The notes beneath the pieces are model-generated. The model made no database searches and was not told the DNA's origin. It saw only the letters and a program-made list of their open reading frames with translations. DNA of 8,109 nt, taken from NCBI GenBank assembly GCA_934462885.1, contig CAKSJC010000068.1:1-8109 (forward strand), written 5' to 3'. This document shows, in pieces, positions 6,563-8,109 of this stretch (the first letter of the stretch is position 1; every line of letters starts with the position of its first letter). The stretch is from an uncultured Eubacteriales bacterium (GTDB lineage: Bacteria > Bacillota > Clostridia > Oscillospirales > CAG-272). Both the position numbers and the translations under genes were made by a program.

Positions 6563-6587
6563 TACCGCATAAAAAAAGGTTTGTCAA
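6559..6587 (-). promoter_or_regulatory. Perfect-consensus sigma-A promoter of nifS-nifU
   Basis: On the minus strand TTGACA (6582-6587) and TATAAT (6559-6564) are both exact consensus hexamers separated by exactly 17 nt. The transcript would begin near 6552, about 45 nt before the nifS ATG. The promoter lies after the rrf2 stop codon, so nifSU can be transcribed without rrf2. Such a strong core promoter usually needs a repressor, and a candidate site overlaps the start (6545-6562). Confidence 0.85.
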
Positions 6588-6617
6588 GTATATTGAAAAA
6601 AGATTTGCTGCATAGTA

Positions 6618-6640
6618 TAAAAAACAACCTCAGTCGTCTT
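6618..6640 (-). terminator. Weak terminator or attenuator after rrf2
   Basis: Just after the rrf2 stop, minus-strand GACGAC pairs with GTTGTT around TGAG (stem includes two G-T wobbles). It runs straight into a T-rich tract near 6618-6623. It could end part of the rrf2 transcripts before the nifS promoter. The stem is weak, so read-through into nifS is likely. Confidence 0.35.
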
Positions 6641-7042
6641 TTACTGAATTATTTCCGAGAGCGTAATACCGTCGAGGTAATCGTTTATAAGTTTGTTAAG
6701 GTTCTCCCATACCGGAAGAGTCGCACAAGTGGATGCTTTTTCACATTTATTAGGATAGCTTTCAAGACATGATACCGGTGCAAGCGATCCGTCCGCCGTT
6801 CTGAGTATCTCACCAAGCTTATATTCTTCCGGACTGCGGCTTAGTCTGTAGCCGCCTCCTTTTCCGCGGAGTCCTTCGAGAAGTCCCGCTTTTGAAAGAA
6901 CAGACACGATACTCTCAAGGTATTTCTCCGATATATCCTCTCTTTCAGCGATGTCACGAAGAGCGACATATTCCCCCCTCGGATGCTTTGCAAGGTCACA
7001 CATCACGCGGAGAGCATATCTTCCTTTTGTTGAGATCATCAT
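6641..7042 (-). CDS. Rrf2 family transcriptional regulator (IscR-like)
   Basis: A small dimeric winged-helix DNA-binding protein that probably senses Fe-S cluster status and controls the adjacent nifSU genes. From the ATG at 7042 it has 133 residues. MISTKGRYALRVMCDLA is the typical Rrf2 opening, followed by the helix-turn-helix around 27-55 (LRDIAEREDISEKYLESIV). The wing is GLRGKGGGYRLSRSP (57-71), and a dimerisation helix follows. Three cysteines (92, 100, 106) sit where IscR binds its [2Fe-2S] cluster (C92, C98 and C104 in E. coli), so cluster binding is likely although the spacing differs slightly. The start has a strong AAAGGAGGA (7051-7059) 8 nt upstream. A second ATG follows at once (7039), and the longer frame to 7150 has no family similarity. 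It is the first gene of the cluster. Which signal and operator it uses are inferred only. Confidence 0.93.
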   Translation of the reverse strand: MMISTKGRYALRVMCDLAKHPRGEYVALRDIAEREDISEKYLESIVSVLSKAGLLEGLRGKGGGYRLSRSPEEYKLGEILRTADGSLAPVSCLESYPNKCEKASTCATLPVWENLNKLINDYLDGITLSEIIQ

Positions 7043-7083
7043 TTTTGTTTTCCTCCTTTCTGTCAATTCAGAATGTACATATA

Positions 7084-7113
7084 ATTTTATCACATAACAT
7101 ATACTTTTTGCAA
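7084..7113 (-). promoter_or_regulatory. Probable promoter of the rrf2-nifS-nifU cluster
   Basis: On the minus strand an extended -10, TGA-TAAAAT (7084-7092), is preceded by TTGCAA (7108-7113) with an 18-nt spacer. Transcription would start near 7077, leaving about 35 nt before the rrf2 ATG with its strong ribosome binding site. ATGTAC with ATGTACAT symmetry lies just downstream of the -10 (7073-7080) and could be part of an operator. Confidence 0.5.
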
Positions 7114-7195
7114 GTCCCCGACAAATCAAAAAAATAGACAAACAAAGCACATGATTTTTGTTGTTAATTACAAAAATTATAACTATTTTTGAGTA

Positions 7196-7224
7196 TTGAC
7201 ATAAATAATAAAAAATGATAAAAT
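7196..7224 (+). promoter_or_regulatory. Strong sigma-A promoter of the solute-binding lipoprotein gene
   Basis: TTGACA (7196-7201) is a perfect -35. After exactly 17 nt comes TAAAAT (7219-7224), preceded by TGA, which makes an extended -10. Transcription would start near 7231 and give a leader of about 114 nt. The leader contains a small hairpin, GCGTATA with TATGCGC (7281-7297, one G-T pair), followed at a distance by T-rich sequence. It is divergent from the rrf2 promoter, with about 80 nt between the two -35 elements. Confidence 0.75.
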
Positions 7225-7344
7225 TATTGATAGCTTTATAAAGGCAATACTATGCTTCCGTGCTTTTTTATTTCCCGAAAGCGTATAAAATATGCGCACA
7301 GCGTAAGTTTTGTTTTTTATTTAATATGAAAGGATACCACCCAA

Positions 7345-8109
7345 ATGAAAAAATCACTGGCACTATTTTTTGTTTTTCTTATTCTTTGCCAAGGTATGTT
7401 TTTATCGTGCGCGTCGGATAAAACAACCGAAAGCAATAATCGCATATCTGATGAATCAGATAACGATAACTCTTTCGGCGATAGAATAGCTCCCGATATT
7501 CCGGAATCCGACTTTGAAGGACATAAATTTACGATTCTTGTTAACTCATGCAGTGAAACAAATGTTAACTTGAACGACTTCCACGCTGAGGAAATAACGT
7601 CCGTAGCCATAAATGACGCTATTTACAACAGACGTCTCAAAGTCGAAAATATGCTCAACGTATCAATCGAGGATGTTGAAACTACTGAGGCAAAAGACGG
7701 TGCCGCAAAAGAATACATTATAACCGACGTTAAAGCCGGTACCGGCGCATACGATCTTGCTTCAATAGCCGGATATGCCGCCGCCTCTCTTTCTCAAGAA
7801 AACTATCTTGTTGACTTGAAAACCGTTCCCTACATAAATCTTGAGGCAGACTGGTGGGATCAAACCGCAAACCGTGACCTTACCATTCTTGATCAGTTAT
7901 TCTTCACGACAGGCGAAATAACCACAAGTGATAACGATGCAACATACTGTATCCTCTTCAATAAGCAGATACGCGAAGACAACAGTCTTGAAAATCCCTA
8001 TGAACTTGTCAACGGCGGAAAATGGACAATCGATAAGTTCATCGAAATGGCTTCCACAATTTCAAAAGATCTCGACGGAAACGGAAAATATGACGAAAAC
8101 GACCAATAC
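7345..8109 (+). CDS. Extracellular solute-binding lipoprotein, probably of a carbohydrate ABC transporter (C-terminus outside window)
   Basis: My translation is open for 255 codons to the window edge. Residues 1-21 form a lipoprotein signal peptide (KK, then a hydrophobic core) ending in the lipobox-like FLSC with Cys22 as lipid anchor, followed by a Ser/Asp/Asn-rich linker to about 58. The mature part (FTILVNS, AINDAIYNRRLKVENMLNVSI, AYDLASIAGYAAASLSQENYLVDLKTVPYINL, WWDQTANRDL, FFTTGE, NPYELVNGGKWTIDKFIEMA) resembles family 1 sugar-binding proteins of Clostridia, which hold the ligand outside the membrane and pass it to an ABC permease. DLDGNGKYDEND (242-253) has the spacing of an EF-hand calcium loop, often seen at this place in the family. 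The ATG follows GAAAGGA (7328-7334) at 10 nt. Substrate unknown. Permease genes would be expected beyond the window. Confidence 0.85.
   Translation, partial: MKKSLALFFVFLILCQGMFLSCASDKTTESNNRISDESDNDNSFGDRIAPDIPESDFEGHKFTILVNSCSETNVNLNDFHAEEITSVAINDAIYNRRLKVENMLNVSIEDVETTEAKDGAAKEYIITDVKAGTGAYDLASIAGYAAASLSQENYLVDLKTVPYINLEADWWDQTANRDLTILDQLFFTTGEITTSDNDATYCILFNKQIREDNSLENPYELVNGGKWTIDKFIEMASTISKDLDGNGKYDENDQY

Noticed and set aside
7043..7150. N-terminal extension of the Rrf2 protein
   Set aside because: The extension covers the strong AAAGGAGGA site and the promoter, and the Rrf2 family starts at M-I-S-T-K-G-R-Y-A.
7317..7610. Minus-strand open frame opposite the lipoprotein gene
   Set aside because: It is antisense to a lipoprotein with a clear signal peptide and family similarity, and has no support of its own.

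Overview
The window looks like ordinary chromosomal DNA from an AT-rich Gram-positive anaerobe, most likely an uncultured gut-type member of the Clostridia. The reasons are the rrf2-nifS-nifU order, the clostridial-style NifU with a Cys-rich tail, QueH instead of QueG, strong AGGAGG-type ribosome binding sites, sigma-A promoters and a lipoprotein sugar-binding protein. I see no mobile element, CRISPR array, rRNA or tRNA, and no convincing new system.

Layout. (1) Positions 1-738, minus strand: the N-terminal half of the membrane AAA+ protease FtsH, cut by the window edge. (2) 739-1423: a long stretch with no credible gene. It holds the ftsH promoter, a terminator-like hairpin with a T-run at 1020-1061, and the promoter of the next gene near 1343-1371. 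(3) 1424-3756, plus strand: a GH78 alpha-L-rhamnosidase of about 777 residues, split into two frames by a -1-type frameshift near 2788. All four expected acidic catalytic residues are still encoded, three before the break and one after it. (4) 3971-4639, plus strand: queH, the epoxyqueuosine reductase of tRNA queuosine synthesis. (5) 4640-4836: two inverted-repeat structures, including a perfect 34-nt palindrome that can terminate both queH and the converging operon. (6) 7042-4837, minus strand: an Fe-S cluster biogenesis cluster of an Rrf2/IscR-type repressor, cysteine desulfurase and the U-type scaffold. A perfect-consensus sigma-A promoter lies between the regulator and nifS. (7) 7043-7344: a divergent intergenic region with back-to-back promoters. 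(8) 7345-8109, plus strand: the first 255 residues of a secreted lipoprotein resembling carbohydrate ABC transporter binding proteins.

How the genes fit together. The three Fe-S genes form one functional unit: NifS takes sulfur from cysteine, NifU assembles the cluster, and the Rrf2 protein probably senses cluster status and adjusts expression. QueH is itself an Fe-S enzyme of the kind that depends on such a system, though the two converge rather than share an operon. The rhamnosidase and the binding protein both suggest use of plant or mucosal glycans, but they are not adjacent and no direct link is shown. The most notable points are the broken rhamnosidase frame and the independent consensus promoter of nifSU with an inverted repeat at its start site.
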